The position numbers were made by a program, and so were the translations under genes. A model generated the notes under the pieces. The model was not told the DNA's origin. It searched no databases and saw nothing but the letters and a program-made list of their open reading frames with translations. Shown one piece after another: positions 7,521 to 14,637 of a stretch of 64,000 nucleotides of DNA; the stretch's first letter is position 1, and the number at the start of each line of letters is the position of its first letter. The DNA comes from Paenibacillus chondroitinus NBRC 15376 (lineage in GTDB: Bacteria; Bacillota; Bacilli; Paenibacillales; NBRC-103111): assembly GCF_004000765.1 (NCBI RefSeq), contig NZ_BILW01000018.1:62001-126000 (forward strand). The letters are read 5' to 3'.

Positions 7521-9692
7521 AACGTTTGTGAGAAGGATAGTAAGCCTGCCGGCTTCCACCTGAACGTGACACTCTCCGTTGTAGTTGGGGGAGTAGGTTG
7601 CCTTGTCGTGGGGATTCAAAAGTGCTGCTCCAGCTTGGCAACGGAATGTGTACGATTGTTCTGTCCCGTTCACCAACAAGTAGAACATGGTTTGTTCATC
7701 CCGGAGTATTTTGTACATCCGTAGTTCAGGGCAATCGGTATCAGTTGGCAAAGACTGTATGACCAGTGCGGATGCTTCGCGGTTTTTTGGATAGAGCAAA
7801 GTCAGATAATCATGGCTGCAATTAGAGCTGCTATCACGGCCGACATTACAATCACCGCCAAAATCGCTGCTAATTCGGAAGTGTTCTTGCGCGGTTAGGG
7901 GATAGGCGCCGGATACGGCTCCGTGATCCTTAGATACTGAAATGCCGCTTGGCTCAAGGAAAGTGACTTCCAATTTCATGTCATTTAAGCAATGGGCCAT
8001 GATCCGATTCTTTTCTATATCCGAAGAAGTACTCGTCGTATGCAGATTCCAGACGCTATTGTTCTGACTGCGAATATGATCCCAAACCACATAAACATCA
8101 ACGCCGGCTTTCACATAGGCAAAGTGGCGATGGTAACCTTTCGCATGGACATCTGGAATTTTGCTCCGAACATAATCGAGTTGATTCGAAAAGAAAACAT
8201 CCTCACAGAGGCTTTTCAGCGGGCCATTTTGACAGATTCCTGCCTCGTCCATGAATTGAACCACGTTATGCGCATGTCCGTTTACATACCAGTGGCGGTC
8301 TCCATTGTAATACCCACCCGTCCCAGGGTCCAAGGTCAGTGGGGTACCGTTCGCCCAGATGGAGAAATGTCCCTCATCGTGATGGGCATGATAGGTGAGC
8401 GGTGAAGATTCGAAGATGGCATAGTTCTCGCGACCCCACACACCGGCATGTTGGCGGAAAATAATATAGCCCATCCCTGGAAAGTGGACGGAAGTCAGCG
8501 CAGGTGCATCTTGAGGAAGCTCTGGCTGTGGGTAGAGAAGTGCGAGCAGAGTACAGGGATAAGCACCCGTATCTCGGACCACGCCACCCCCATGCTGCCA
8601 TGCCCACATCATTTCCCGACTAAGCTGTGCATCCAATGTGGCATAAAAGGGCGCTGCGTAAGCGAGCATACGGAACCACTGGTCGTCAACCGTTGAATCG
8701 CCAACAGCAGGAGACAGCAGTTTAGGCTCCGAATCCGACCTGCCCTGAACGTTATCCTTTGGAGTCACCGTGTCGATTAAGAAACGGTACATCTTTTTTA
8801 CCTTGTCTCGTGACCAGTAGTCCAAGCCTTTAAGTCGCTGCAGCAGCGTGAAAAATAGAAAATACCTATGCAGCACAGCGCCATGGTAACGAATATTTTC
8901 AGGCCATGCGCCATCCTGATCTACGACATGCTCCAGCTGCCAATCGACGACAGCACAGGCATGGGCCAGATAGTCATCAGCAAGCTTTTCTTCGGGGAAA
9001 ATGAGCGCGTAGATCCCGAGGCCAGTGGCGCGGTCTGCGTTCCAGTTGCTCCGCTTGCCTCCCTTTTCATCCGGAAACTGCTCCAGATCGAACCGGTAAT
9101 ATGCGGTGTCCATCATCATTTCAGCTATATAGTGGAATTTAGCATGGATGTCTGCGCTCTCCTGTGGAAGTATGATGCCTGAGTCTGCAATCTGGTCGTA
9201 TATGACCGATAACACCGCGATGCCTCGTCCTATATGAACAGCTCCGTAAGTATCATCATCATGCCAGCCAGTCGACTTGAAAATATCCATGCCTTGGCAC
9301 ATATCCGTCAGCATGTACAGCATCTTCCGTTTGGCCCGCTCTGCGTACACCGCATCTCCAGTTACCATATAGACGTTTGCATCCGCACCAGCTGTCTCCA
9401 GCAGGGCAGCCCAATTGGTCGGTGTCTTGCGGTTAAAAGAGGGCGAAGTGTATACCTCATTCAGAGGCTGACCGGTAGCGTCCAGGAACCTGACTTCGAT
9501 GTTTACGCCATCTTCCGAGAAGTGTTGATCCAATCGAAGAGTCGTCTGAATACTGTAGTGCTCCTTGGCATGCACAGGAATCGAATTTGTAATTGACAGC
9601 TGCATGTGGTCGTTATTTGACAAGTGCTTCACGTGCAAGCACTGCCCTTGTCCGGGGGTTTCGGAAGGTTCAAGGGATGCTGAGCTTGTCAC
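7518..9692 (-). CDS. Heparinase II/III-family polysaccharide lyase-like protein (apparent frameshift at 5' end)
   Basis: Large protein with an alpha/alpha-toroid half (repeated W/Y-rich helices, for example TGWHDDDTYGAVHIGRGIAV) and a C-terminal beta-sandwich containing SPLTYHAHHDEGHFSIWANG, the His-rich segment characteristic of the heparinase II/III family. These lyases or hydrolases cleave uronic-acid-containing or related polysaccharides. No signal peptide is visible, so it may act inside on imported oligosaccharides. The open frame can only start at GTG 9692, yet the same frame stays open back to 9776 and reads NGRFDHGLIGW, a typical start of a carbohydrate-binding beta-sandwich. An ATG at 9780 with GGGGG upstream lies one base out of frame; see findings. 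Confidence 0.75.
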   Translation of the reverse strand: MTSSASLEPSETPGQGQCLHVKHLSNNDHMQLSITNSIPVHAKEHYSIQTTLRLDQHFSEDGVNIEVRFLDATGQPLNEVYTSPSFNRKTPTNWAALLETAGADANVYMVTGDAVYAERAKRKMLYMLTDMCQGMDIFKSTGWHDDDTYGAVHIGRGIAVLSVIYDQIADSGIILPQESADIHAKFHYIAEMMMDTAYYRFDLEQFPDEKGGKRSNWNADRATGLGIYALIFPEEKLADDYLAHACAVVDWQLEHVVDQDGAWPENIRYHGAVLHRYFLFFTLLQRLKGLDYWSRDKVKKMYRFLIDTVTPKDNVQGRSDSEPKLLSPAVGDSTVDDQWFRMLAYAAPFYATLDAQLSREMMWAWQHGGGVVRDTGAYPCTLLALLYPQPELPQDAPALTSVHFPGMGYIIFRQHAGVWGRENYAIFESSPLTYHAHHDEGHFSIWANGTPLTLDPGTGGYYNGDRHWYVNGHAHNVVQFMDEAGICQNGPLKSLCEDVFFSNQLDYVRSKIPDVHAKGYHRHFAYVKAGVDVYVVWDHIRSQNNSVWNLHTTSTSSDIEKNRIMAHCLNDMKLEVTFLEPSGISVSKDHGAVSGAYPLTAQEHFRISSDFGGDCNVGRDSSSNCSHDYLTLLYPKNREASALVIQSLPTDTDCPELRMYKILRDEQTMFYLLVNGTEQSYTFRCQAGAALLNPHDKATYSPNYNGECHVQVEAGRLTILLTNV

Positions 9693-9764
9693 GGAGTGCG
9701 GTGATGCTGCCCATCCGATTAAACCGTGATCGAACCTGCCGTTTTCGAGCGGAATAGGCAGCCC

Positions 9765-9780
9765 TTTTTCCGTTTGTCAT
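9765..9780 (-). other. Probable frameshift in an A5 run at the heparinase-like 5' end
   Basis: Reading from ATG 9780 (minus strand), ATG ACA AAC GGA AAA is followed by AGG GCT, out of frame with the main ORF. Removing one A of the run at 9765-9769 would join MTNGK to GLPIPLENGRFDHG and the rest of the protein. It is either a real mutation, a phase-variable tract or a sequencing error. Confidence 0.6.
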
Positions 9781-9855
9781 TTCACGTACCCCCGAGTGGT
9801 TAATGCTTACTTATATAAACACTATATCATCTGCCTTTTTTTAGTGAGGGGGACA

Positions 9856-9885
9856 ATCCATGTTAGGAAGGGGGGCAAATCAACT
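9856..9885 (-). promoter_or_regulatory. Candidate regulator site, copy 3 (AGTTGATTTGCC-N13-TGGAT)
   Basis: On the minus strand AGTTGATTTGCC starts at 9885 and TGGAT lies at 9860-9856, matching copies 1 and 2 in sequence and spacing. It lies about 75 bases upstream of the likely heparinase-like start at 9780, the same distance as in the other two copies. Confidence 0.45.
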
Positions 9886-9978
9886 GAAATGATAACGTCA
9901 ATAATTTCTTTAATTACATATCTATCAATGTTTAATATAATGGACTATAAATAGAAACTGGGTGGGATAATTTCACTA

Positions 9979-11262
9979 ATGAGTACGAATATTGAAATGC
10001 TGGAAACAACAATATGCCCAAATTGTATGGAGATAACTCCTGTTCTCAAAGGCTTTATGACTTGGTGCGATAAATGTGAGTGGAATTTGAAGGCCGATGA
10101 TAAAAAGGGGAAACCAAGAAATATTTTTGAACGAACCTATTTGCAGGTTGGCGAGAAAATGGGGGCCGGATTATTACAGACTTTGATCCATAAAGGTAGT
10201 TTACAGACAACGTTTTCATGGATGCGCCTGTTCACTTACCTTGCCGCTTCTGCCGTTCATTTGTTCAGTTTATTCCTTTTTGTAAGTGGGATACTTATGA
10301 TCGTGTTCAATTTTCAAAATATGATTATTCTGATTCTTGGTTGTTTACTATTGCTATTTTCATGGGCGACTAGACCTCGCTTTCATAAATTGAATGAGAA
10401 AACATTGGCGAGAGAGGCATTCCCTGCTCTATATCGCACGATGGATGATATCGCTAAAGCAATGGGGTCAGAGCCTGTGGAAGGTGTTGTAATAAACGAA
10501 AAGTTTAATGCTTCCTACAAAGAAATTGGCTTGGGCCGAAAAAAAATCATTACCTTAGGACTACCATTAATTCAAATTCTTGATGAAAAAGAGTTAACGG
10601 CATTAATTGCTCACGAGCTGGCTCATGGTATCAATGGGGATCAAAATAGAAGTTACTGGGTGGGGTCCGCTTTTTTTACGTTGACTTACTGGTATTCCGT
10701 TATACGACCTGATCGGCTTTGGGACCCCAGTTATCGGCTTCTTGCTTTTTTTATGTTTTTTGCGAATCTGGTTCTGTTAGCATTATCCCAATTCATTTAT
10801 TTCCTTCTTTATGTCCTTTGCCATTTATTTTGGCAAGATTCCCAGCGTGCTGAATATTTAGCTGATCAACTCGCGGCTCAGACGGCAAGTCCTAAAGCCA
10901 CGATATCCTTGTTAAATAAACTGCATCTTGACGCCATGTTCGAATTTACGATTTTAAAAGTAATCAATTCTAAGAGAATAGGTCATTTCTTCGAAGATTT
11001 TCAGGAGCAAATCAGGATTTTACCGCATCGGGAAATGGAAAGGTTGAAGCGAGCTTCCGTAAAAGCTGGGGCACGGCTAGATGCTTCACATCCTCCAACT
11101 GCAAACAGAGTCTCCTTCATCTCCAACTTAAAGCAAGAGGAGCCGTTATACAGAATGGATAAGGAAACTTTTGAACAACTGAATGCTGAATTAGATCAAT
11201 TAAAATTATCTATGGAACAGAAGCTTATCGATTATTATAAAAGATATATATTATTGCAGTGA
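9979..11262 (+). CDS. M48-family membrane zinc metallopeptidase with N-terminal zinc ribbon
   Basis: Membrane-bound peptidase of the HtpX/Ste24 type. A CPNC...CDKC zinc-ribbon-like pair lies at residues 13-33, two membrane spans at about 84-128, and the catalytic HELAH at residues 212-216 within LIAHELAHGINGD. The third zinc ligand is likely the Glu in QRAEYLADQLAA further on, with hydrophobic segments between. M48 proteins degrade damaged or misassembled membrane proteins; the zinc ribbon is an additional domain of unknown role. Start at the ATG after GGGTGGGAT. It stands alone; the next gene begins 57 bases later. Confidence 0.85.
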   Translation: MSTNIEMLETTICPNCMEITPVLKGFMTWCDKCEWNLKADDKKGKPRNIFERTYLQVGEKMGAGLLQTLIHKGSLQTTFSWMRLFTYLAASAVHLFSLFLFVSGILMIVFNFQNMIILILGCLLLLFSWATRPRFHKLNEKTLAREAFPALYRTMDDIAKAMGSEPVEGVVINEKFNASYKEIGLGRKKIITLGLPLIQILDEKELTALIAHELAHGINGDQNRSYWVGSAFFTLTYWYSVIRPDRLWDPSYRLLAFFMFFANLVLLALSQFIYFLLYVLCHLFWQDSQRAEYLADQLAAQTASPKATISLLNKLHLDAMFEFTILKVINSKRIGHFFEDFQEQIRILPHREMERLKRASVKAGARLDASHPPTANRVSFISNLKQEEPLYRMDKETFEQLNAELDQLKLSMEQKLIDYYKRYILLQ

Positions 11263-11319
11263 TGGTTATTGTGTAGAATTAGCCATATCTTAAGGCAAAC
11301 ATGTTAAAGGATGGGGTAA

Positions 11320-11805
11320 GTGGAGATATATCTAATTGCCGCAATGGACAAAAACAGAGTTATTGGAAAAGATAATGACATTCCATGGAGAATTCCTAAT
11401 GACTGGCGGTATGTTAACCAAATAACAAAGGGGCATACAATTGTATTAGGGAGAAGGAATTTTGAATCCATTGGAAAGGTACTTCCCGATCGTAGAAATA
11501 TTATATTAAGTAGAGATACAGAGTTAAGCATAGAAGGTTGTGAAATGGCGCATTCCATCCAAGAAGTTTTTGATCTATGCCAGAATGAAGAGAAGATATT
11601 CATTTTTGGAGGAGAACAGATTTACAAACTATTTATGCCATATGTTAAAAAAATGTATGTAACAAAAATTCATCATGAATTTGAAGGAGATACCTATTTT
11701 CCAGAAATTGATTTCAGTGAATGGAAGGAAGTATCCGTTGAGAAAGGGATAACTGACAGTAAGAATCCGTACACTTATTTTTTTCATATTTATGATAGAA
11801 ATTAG
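11320..11805 (+). CDS. folA: Dihydrofolate reductase
   Basis: Reduces dihydrofolate to tetrahydrofolate with NADPH in the cytoplasm. The 161-residue protein has the family landmarks in order: LIAAMDKNRVIGKDNDIPW, the substrate-binding acidic residue in PNDW, the cofactor segment IVLGRRNFESIG and IFGGEQIYKLF. The usual Thr in GRxTFESIG is Asn here. The start is GTG at 11320 after AAGGATGGGG. It is not beside thymidylate synthase, so it may be an accessory copy. Just downstream is a broken VOC-family gene. Confidence 0.9.
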   Translation: MEIYLIAAMDKNRVIGKDNDIPWRIPNDWRYVNQITKGHTIVLGRRNFESIGKVLPDRRNIILSRDTELSIEGCEMAHSIQEVFDLCQNEEKIFIFGGEQIYKLFMPYVKKMYVTKIHHEFEGDTYFPEIDFSEWKEVSVEKGITDSKNPYTYFFHIYDRN

Positions 11806-11818
11806 GGAGGAGTCAAAT

Positions 11819-12105
11819 ATGATTCAATCAATAGTTCATATAGCTCTTGTGGTCAAAGATTATGATGAGGCAAGGAACAAAATAGGTTTATCGGAAACCA
11901 GACGGGTGGTAGAGTTTTTCTGTTTTTAAACACGGATGACTTCTGGAGAGATTACAATGACATGGTGGCAAAAGGAATTGAGTTCGTTAGAGAGCCCAAA
12001 GAACAATCTTATGGTATTGTCGCCGTATTTAAAGATCTATATGGGAACCTATGGGATTTGCTTGAGTTAAATGAGGATCATCCTATTCATAAGAGAATCA
12101 AATAA
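11819..12105 (+). pseudogene. VOC (glyoxalase/bleomycin-resistance) family pseudogene
   Basis: A strong ribosome binding site (GGGAGGAG) and ATG open a frame reading MIQSIVHIALVVKDYDEA, the normal start of a VOC-fold protein, but it then runs out of frame and stops. From about 11872 another frame continues the family pattern: FIGNQTGGRVFLFLNTDDF, then DLYGNLWDLLEL, to the stop at 12105. About 45 residues that normally lie between are missing and the frame shifts, so an internal deletion has destroyed the gene. Intact relatives are small metal-dependent VOC proteins of unknown substrate. Confidence 0.75.
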
Positions 12106-12149
12106 TTTCCATTGGGGCTATCCGCTTGCGAATCGTTAGGTCAAACAAA

Positions 12150-12185
12150 CCAGGAGCAGATCGCCGCGGCAACTGCTCTTTTTGT
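12150..12185 (+). terminator. Terminator between the VOC pseudogene and the DUF1796 gene
   Basis: GGAGCAG pairs with CTGCTC across a GC-rich loop (CCGCGGCAA), followed by TTTTTG. Close relatives of this hairpin occur at 34502, 36716 and, less alike, 58354. Confidence 0.65.
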
Positions 12186-12208
12186 CATTGAGGATTGCAG
12201 GGTCAAAC

Positions 12209-12847
12209 TCAACGAAGGGACGAAGCTTTCAATTTTAAACCGTTCATACACGTATCCCAAGCTTGGTTAGATCCTCTCCAGTCTTCCCCTTGTGGTAGGA
12301 GCACCGAGCTAATGCCATTTAACCCCCAAGACTCGTAAATCACATCTTTGCTGTCTTTCTGGTGGTTATTTACGATCAGAAGGTGGAATTTTCCATGTTT
12401 CAGCTTTTTTAATGCGGCATGCAGCTCTTGTGCTTCCTTTTTTGTAGCATTGGTTCTAATAAAAAGAATGGGTTGACCTTGCATAGTTTTCATAAACCGA
12501 TCTACGCGTCGATTGAGCTTTTCTTTAAACGCGGGATAAGCATCACGCCATCGCTCTGCAGTGAGATAAAGAGGGAAGTCATGGAAAGATGTAACGCCAC
12601 TTGCGTTATCTCTTATAACAAAGCATTCATAGGTAGTGCCAATGAGTTCAAGCTGGTTAAGTTCCATAAATCCTTTGAATCGATGATTTATCAAACGAAC
12701 CACTTCCTCTGTCGAATCGGAAATAAACCAATCTAGGGGTCCCGCATATTTTCGTAAGCCCAGTCTTCTAAGCTGATGGGCTGTTTGACATGTAGAACCT
12801 AGACTAATGTAGGCCTTATAACCACCTAGGGAATCGCGCGATTTCAT
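12209..12847 (-). CDS. DUF1796 family putative cysteine peptidase
   Basis: Recognised by its N-terminal pattern YISLGSTCQTAHQLRRLGLR followed by AGPLDWFISD, typical of DUF1796 (annotated as putative cysteine peptidases). Later, FIRTNATKKEA and LLIVNNHQKDS fit the family's alternating strands. The 212-residue protein has no signal peptide or membrane span. The ATG at 12847 lies 9-10 bases after AAGGGAG; a GTG at 12856 is too close to it. Biological role unknown. It is transcribed alone, convergent with the upstream group. Confidence 0.75.
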   Translation of the reverse strand: MKSRDSLGGYKAYISLGSTCQTAHQLRRLGLRKYAGPLDWFISDSTEEVVRLINHRFKGFMELNQLELIGTTYECFVIRDNASGVTSFHDFPLYLTAERWRDAYPAFKEKLNRRVDRFMKTMQGQPILFIRTNATKKEAQELHAALKKLKHGKFHLLIVNNHQKDSKDVIYESWGLNGISSVLLPQGEDWRGSNQAWDTCMNGLKLKASSLR

Positions 12848-13020
12848 AACTTTCACTCCCTTTTCAACAACCGGTCTCCTTCACGATGATGAGTAGAATT
12901 AAATTATGCAAAAATTAAATTTCCGCTTGGGCAAACGTGTAGTTCAACCTGTTATTTCACTACCTCAGAACAATAATTGAAAAATGAAGCAGAATATAGA
13001 CTTATGCCCAAGCAATGATG

Positions 13021-13047
13021 ACGTACTGTGCGTATGATTATACCGTA
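13021..13047 (+). promoter_or_regulatory. Possible sigma-K-like promoter for the first YjcZ-like gene
   Basis: AC at 13021 is followed after 16 bases by TATACCGTA (13039-13047), one base off the sigma-K -10 consensus CATANNNTA. Weak evidence by itself; it fits a sporulation gene. Confidence 0.3.
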
Positions 13048-13078
13048 ATGAAAATTTACTTGAAGGGAATGACTAGAT

Positions 13079-13180
13079 ATGAGTGGTGCAAGTTGTGCTG
13101 GTTATGGTGTTAACAATGCAGCAGCTGTTCTGGTTCTTTTTATTCTTTTGGTTATTATCTTGATGACTTTTGCAATCTAA
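13079..13180 (+). CDS. YjcZ-family small sporulation/coat-associated protein
   Basis: A 33-residue protein: a short Gly/Ser/Cys/Tyr start (SGASCAGYG) and one hydrophobic stretch ending in FILLVIILMTFAI, the pattern of YjcZ-like small proteins of Bacillus and Paenibacillus, which are membrane-associated and expressed in sporulation. GAAGGGA precedes the ATG. It has its own strong terminator and a very similar sister gene 245 bases downstream. Too short for certainty, but the pattern is distinctive. Confidence 0.7.
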   Translation: MSGASCAGYGVNNAAAVLVLFILLVIILMTFAI

Positions 13181-13200
13181 CCTGACATCGTAAAAAACAA

Positions 13201-13244
13201 AAAACGGTCTTATCGCGAAATGAAGCGATACAGACCGTTTTTTT
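13201..13244 (+). terminator. Terminator after the first YjcZ-like gene
   Basis: AAACGGTCT and TATCGC pair with GCGATA and AGACCGTTT, followed by seven T. Confidence 0.85.
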
Positions 13245-13424
13245 GTCGTTTAAAGATAATGCGTGGGCACATGGCTGGAATTTGTACTATTTTTCCGGGA
13301 TGGTTTAAAAAGGGGATGACCCGAAGTTATTTATACTCGATTTGGTACATACGTCCAATCAATCATGGCGTAACCAACATATTTTATTCCGTAGTGACAT
13401 TTCACCAGAGGGGAATGAGTACAC

Positions 13425-13535
13425 ATGGGAGCAGTAGGTTATGGTGGTAGTTGTGCAGGTTATGGTAACAACGCAGCAGCAATTTTGGTTCTCTTTATTC
13501 TTTTGGTAATCATCACATCCGCATTTGTATGGTAA
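13425..13535 (+). CDS. YjcZ-family small sporulation/coat-associated protein, second copy
   Basis: A 36-residue sister of the gene at 13079. The N-terminus is richer in Gly (GAVGYGGSCAGYG) and is followed by NNAAAILVLFILLVII, nearly identical to the first copy's hydrophobic segment. The duplication is recent enough that the DNA is still alike. AGAGGGGA lies 10 bases before the ATG. A CATATTTTA box at 13378 matches the sigma-K -10 pattern, but the -35 side is poor. The terminator follows directly. Confidence 0.7.
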   Translation: MGAVGYGGSCAGYGNNAAAILVLFILLVIITSAFVW

Positions 13536-13550
13536 TTTCTTAAAATGAAA

Positions 13551-13596
13551 AAAACGGCCCATTCGCGCAACAGTCGCGAACACGGGCCGTTTTTTC
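13551..13596 (+). terminator. Terminator after the second YjcZ-like gene
   Basis: AACGGCCC and TTCGCG pair with CGCGAA and GGGCCGTT, followed by six T. Confidence 0.85.
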
Positions 13597-13825
13597 TCTT
13601 TGTTAAGGGAACCTGGGGCCGTTATTCCTGGCAAAATCGGTCGATTCCACGTGTTCGCGGAACTACAGGGCTCTATTTACTTGCCAATCTCCGTTTTCCC
13701 TGCCAAAACGGAGAAATAGCGGACGCTAGTTCGCTTCAGCTCCGCAATGGCCACTTTACGGTTAAATAGCGGCCTGTATCGGCATTAATTGTAAGTACAT
13801 GGTAAGGATTCGAATGCTTCTGTGT
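13597..13825. other. Non-coding interval with a perfect hairpin
   Basis: No credible gene in this stretch. It holds a perfect 10-base stem, TCTCCGTTTT (13688-13697) with AAAACGGAGA (13705-13714). Around it are phrases (GGAACTACAGGGCTCTATTTA, AAATAGCGG) resembling the AT/GC-mixed intergenic repeats seen at 49.1-49.6 kb. The base composition is unlike the flanking coding DNA. Confidence 0.4.
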
Positions 13826-13847
13826 AATTCTCATTAAATTCTCATTT
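13826..13847 (+). promoter_or_regulatory. Tandem 11-base operator, AATTCTCATTW x2
   Basis: AATTCTCATTA and AATTCTCATTT lie head to tail with an 11-base period, the spacing bound by OmpR/PhoB-type regulators. They end 4 bases before the -35 box of the adjoining regulator gene, which suggests autoregulation. A related tandem precedes the PAP2 gene at 16059. Confidence 0.6.
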
Positions 13848-13851
13848 TTTA

Positions 13852-13880
13852 TTGTTAAAGTCGTTCAATGGGATGATACT
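13852..13880 (+). promoter_or_regulatory. Promoter of the first OmpR-type two-component operon
   Basis: TTGTTA, a 17-base spacer, then GATACT, about 80 bases before the regulator's start codon. Confidence 0.5.
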
Positions 13881-13962
13881 GTATAGAAAAACGTCTTGAT
13901 CTTCAAACTACTTGGGGATACAGGCACTGGTAAACTTTAACTTATGGATCAGGGAGATAACG

Positions 13963-14637
13963 ATGAAACGAATATTGCTCATTGAAGATGAAAAAAACTT
14001 AGTCCGATTTATTCAACTGGAGCTGGAGCATGAATTATTTGAAGTGCAGGCCGCTTATGATGGGAAAACCGGATTGGAATTAGCGCTTCAAGAAGAGTGG
14101 GACTTAATATTGTTGGATCTCATGCTGCCGGGACTTCATGGCATTGAGGTGTGTCGACGGATTCGTGCAGCCAAGAAGACACCGATCCTGATGTTGACAG
14201 CCAGGGATAGCGTTGTGGATCGTGTATCTGGCTTAGATAGCGGTGCTGATGATTACATGCCAAAACCATTTGCCATTGAAGAATTATTAGCTCGAATAAG
14301 AGCTATTTTTCGCCGCACGGAGTTAGAAAGAAACGACACGCATGAAAAGCTTTCTTTTCAGAATATTACTGTCGATGTGGATGCCCGTATTGTCTATAAG
14401 GATCAACAAATTGTTCCGCTTACGAAACGCGAGTTCGATCTATTAGTTATGTTCATGAAGAACCATAATCTTGTCTTAACACGTGATATGCTTTTGGATC
14501 AAGTATGGGGGTATGATTCTTTGGTTGAGACAAATGTTGTCGATGTCTATGTGAGGTATTTGCGAAACAAACTAGGTTATAACGGTGAAACAAATTTAAT
14601 TCATACCATAAGAGGAATAGGATATGTAATGAGATGA
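13963..14637 (+). CDS. OmpR/PhoB-family response regulator
   Basis: Receiver domain with acidic pocket IEDE and phospho-acceptor Asp52 in LLDLMLPG, Lys in PKPF, then a C-terminal winged helix (VPLTKREFDLLVMFM, VDVYVRYLRNKLG). 224 residues, as usual. The frame is open upstream to 13912, but AGGGAG at 13951 sets the start at ATG 13963. It overlaps the kinase gene by four bases (ATGA). It and its kinase closely resemble the pair at 22794-24865, so they look like paralogues. Likely targets are envelope genes carrying the tandem TCTCATT repeats. Confidence 0.9.
   Translation: MKRILLIEDEKNLVRFIQLELEHELFEVQAAYDGKTGLELALQEEWDLILLDLMLPGLHGIEVCRRIRAAKKTPILMLTARDSVVDRVSGLDSGADDYMPKPFAIEELLARIRAIFRRTELERNDTHEKLSFQNITVDVDARIVYKDQQIVPLTKREFDLLVMFMKNHNLVLTRDMLLDQVWGYDSLVETNVVDVYVRYLRNKLGYNGETNLIHTIRGIGYVMR

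Noticed and set aside
13220..13769. Short plus-strand ORFs between and after the YjcZ-like genes
   Set aside because: They run through strong terminators and have no start signals; the real genes lie in other frames.
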